6,144 nt of DNA from Micrococcales bacterium UBA3913 (GTDB lineage Bacteria; Actinomycetota; Actinomycetes; Actinomycetales; Microbacteriaceae). This document shows, piece after piece, positions 5,955 to 6,144 of this stretch (the first letter of the stretch is position 1; every line of letters begins with the position of its first letter). Below the pieces are notes generated by a model that saw only the letters and a program-made list of their open reading frames with translations, did no database searches and was not told the DNA's origin. Both the position numbers and the translations under genes were made by a program. The stretch is taken from contig DGEZ01000136.1 in the NCBI GenBank assembly GCA_002391425.1, positions 1-6,144 on the forward strand. The letters are read 5' to 3'.

Positions 5955-6020
5955 CGTGCACGGCTGCCTCGCACTCGGCGGGCAGCCAGATGTCCTCGGA
6001 CCAGGAAGAGGTGGCCGTCC

Positions 6021-6144
6021 ATGAGCGCCGAGAGGGGCCTGCCACGGCCCGAGATGAGCGTGGCGCAGGCGGCAGCCGTCATCTCCGATCTCTGGGGGGT
6101 TTCCGGAGACCTCACCGAACTGGGTAGCCAGCAGGATCGCAATT
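6021..6144 (+). CDS. Start of a probable APH / hydroxylysine-kinase-like phosphotransferase domain protein (partial)
   Basis: ATG 6021 opens a frame of 41 codons that runs off the right edge without a stop. AGGAAGAGG at 6003-6011 gives a ribosome binding site 9 bases upstream. ATG 6054 is a possible later start but has no such site. Visible residues: MSAERGLPRPEMSVAQAAAV, then ISDLWGVSGDLTELGSQQDRN. The pattern of a helix, W/Y-G-V/L-SG, L-x-L-G-S-Q-Q-D-R/Q-N resembles the beginning of the choline/hydroxylysine-kinase-like APH fold, where it leads into the nucleotide-binding beta strands. In actinomycetes this domain is often the N-terminal part of large fusions with a class-III aminotransferase (from memory). 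With so few residues the family is tentative. It is divergent from the MFS gene across a 137-bp spacer. Confidence 0.55.
   Translation, partial: MSAERGLPRPEMSVAQAAAVISDLWGVSGDLTELGSQQDRN

Noticed and set aside
5884..6045. N-terminal extension of the MFS protein to a start at 6045
   Set aside because: It would add 54 non-hydrophobic residues across the promoter-like region and overlap the divergent gene; the start at 5883 has a plausible ribosome site and normal family length.
5027..6142. Minus-strand frame of 371 codons overlapping the MFS gene in another frame
   Set aside because: Arg/Pro/His-rich with no membrane pattern, whereas the frame 4651-5883 gives a clean 12-helix transporter with family motifs.

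Overview
The window is high-GC DNA with strongly G/C-biased third codon positions, GTG as well as ATG starts, and genes packed with 4-base stop/start overlaps. This suggests an actinomycete (Actinomycetota, perhaps Micrococcales-like); that placement is an inference from composition and gene style, not from a marker gene. There are no rRNA or tRNA genes, CRISPR arrays or insertion sequences.

Bases 209-4575 hold one tight forward operon that I read as a D-proline reductase system: prdA (pyruvoyl-forming proprotein), a small 89-aa companion protein, prdB (catalytic subunit), a TetR-family regulator, and a PrdF-type proline racemase. Every junction is a 4-base overlap (ATGA three times, GTGA once), so the five genes are probably co-transcribed and translationally coupled. 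The expected pathway is L-proline to D-proline (racemase), then reductive ring opening to 5-aminovalerate (PrdA/PrdB). The system is best known from amino-acid-fermenting Clostridia. The notable point here is that PrdB carries an ordinary Cys (TGT, residue 151) where the clostridial enzyme has selenocysteine (UGA), while PrdA keeps the Thr-Cys self-cleavage site (T365/C366). This looks like a selenium-independent version in a high-GC host. No prdC, prdD, prdE or prdR equivalent is visible, so the electron donor is unknown.

Left edge (3-176): the C-terminal end of an unrecognised forward gene, with a His/Pro-rich tail built from a perfect 18-bp tandem repeat. It ends 32 bp before prdA and may belong to the same transcript.

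Right part: a 12-TM, YbjJ-like MFS transporter lies on the minus strand (5883-4651), tail-to-tail with the racemase; a hairpin spans the junction. From a 137-bp divergent spacer with a palindrome, a forward gene begins at 6021 and runs off the window; its 41 visible residues look like the start of an APH / hydroxylysine-kinase-like phosphotransferase domain, a domain sometimes fused to class-III aminotransferases.
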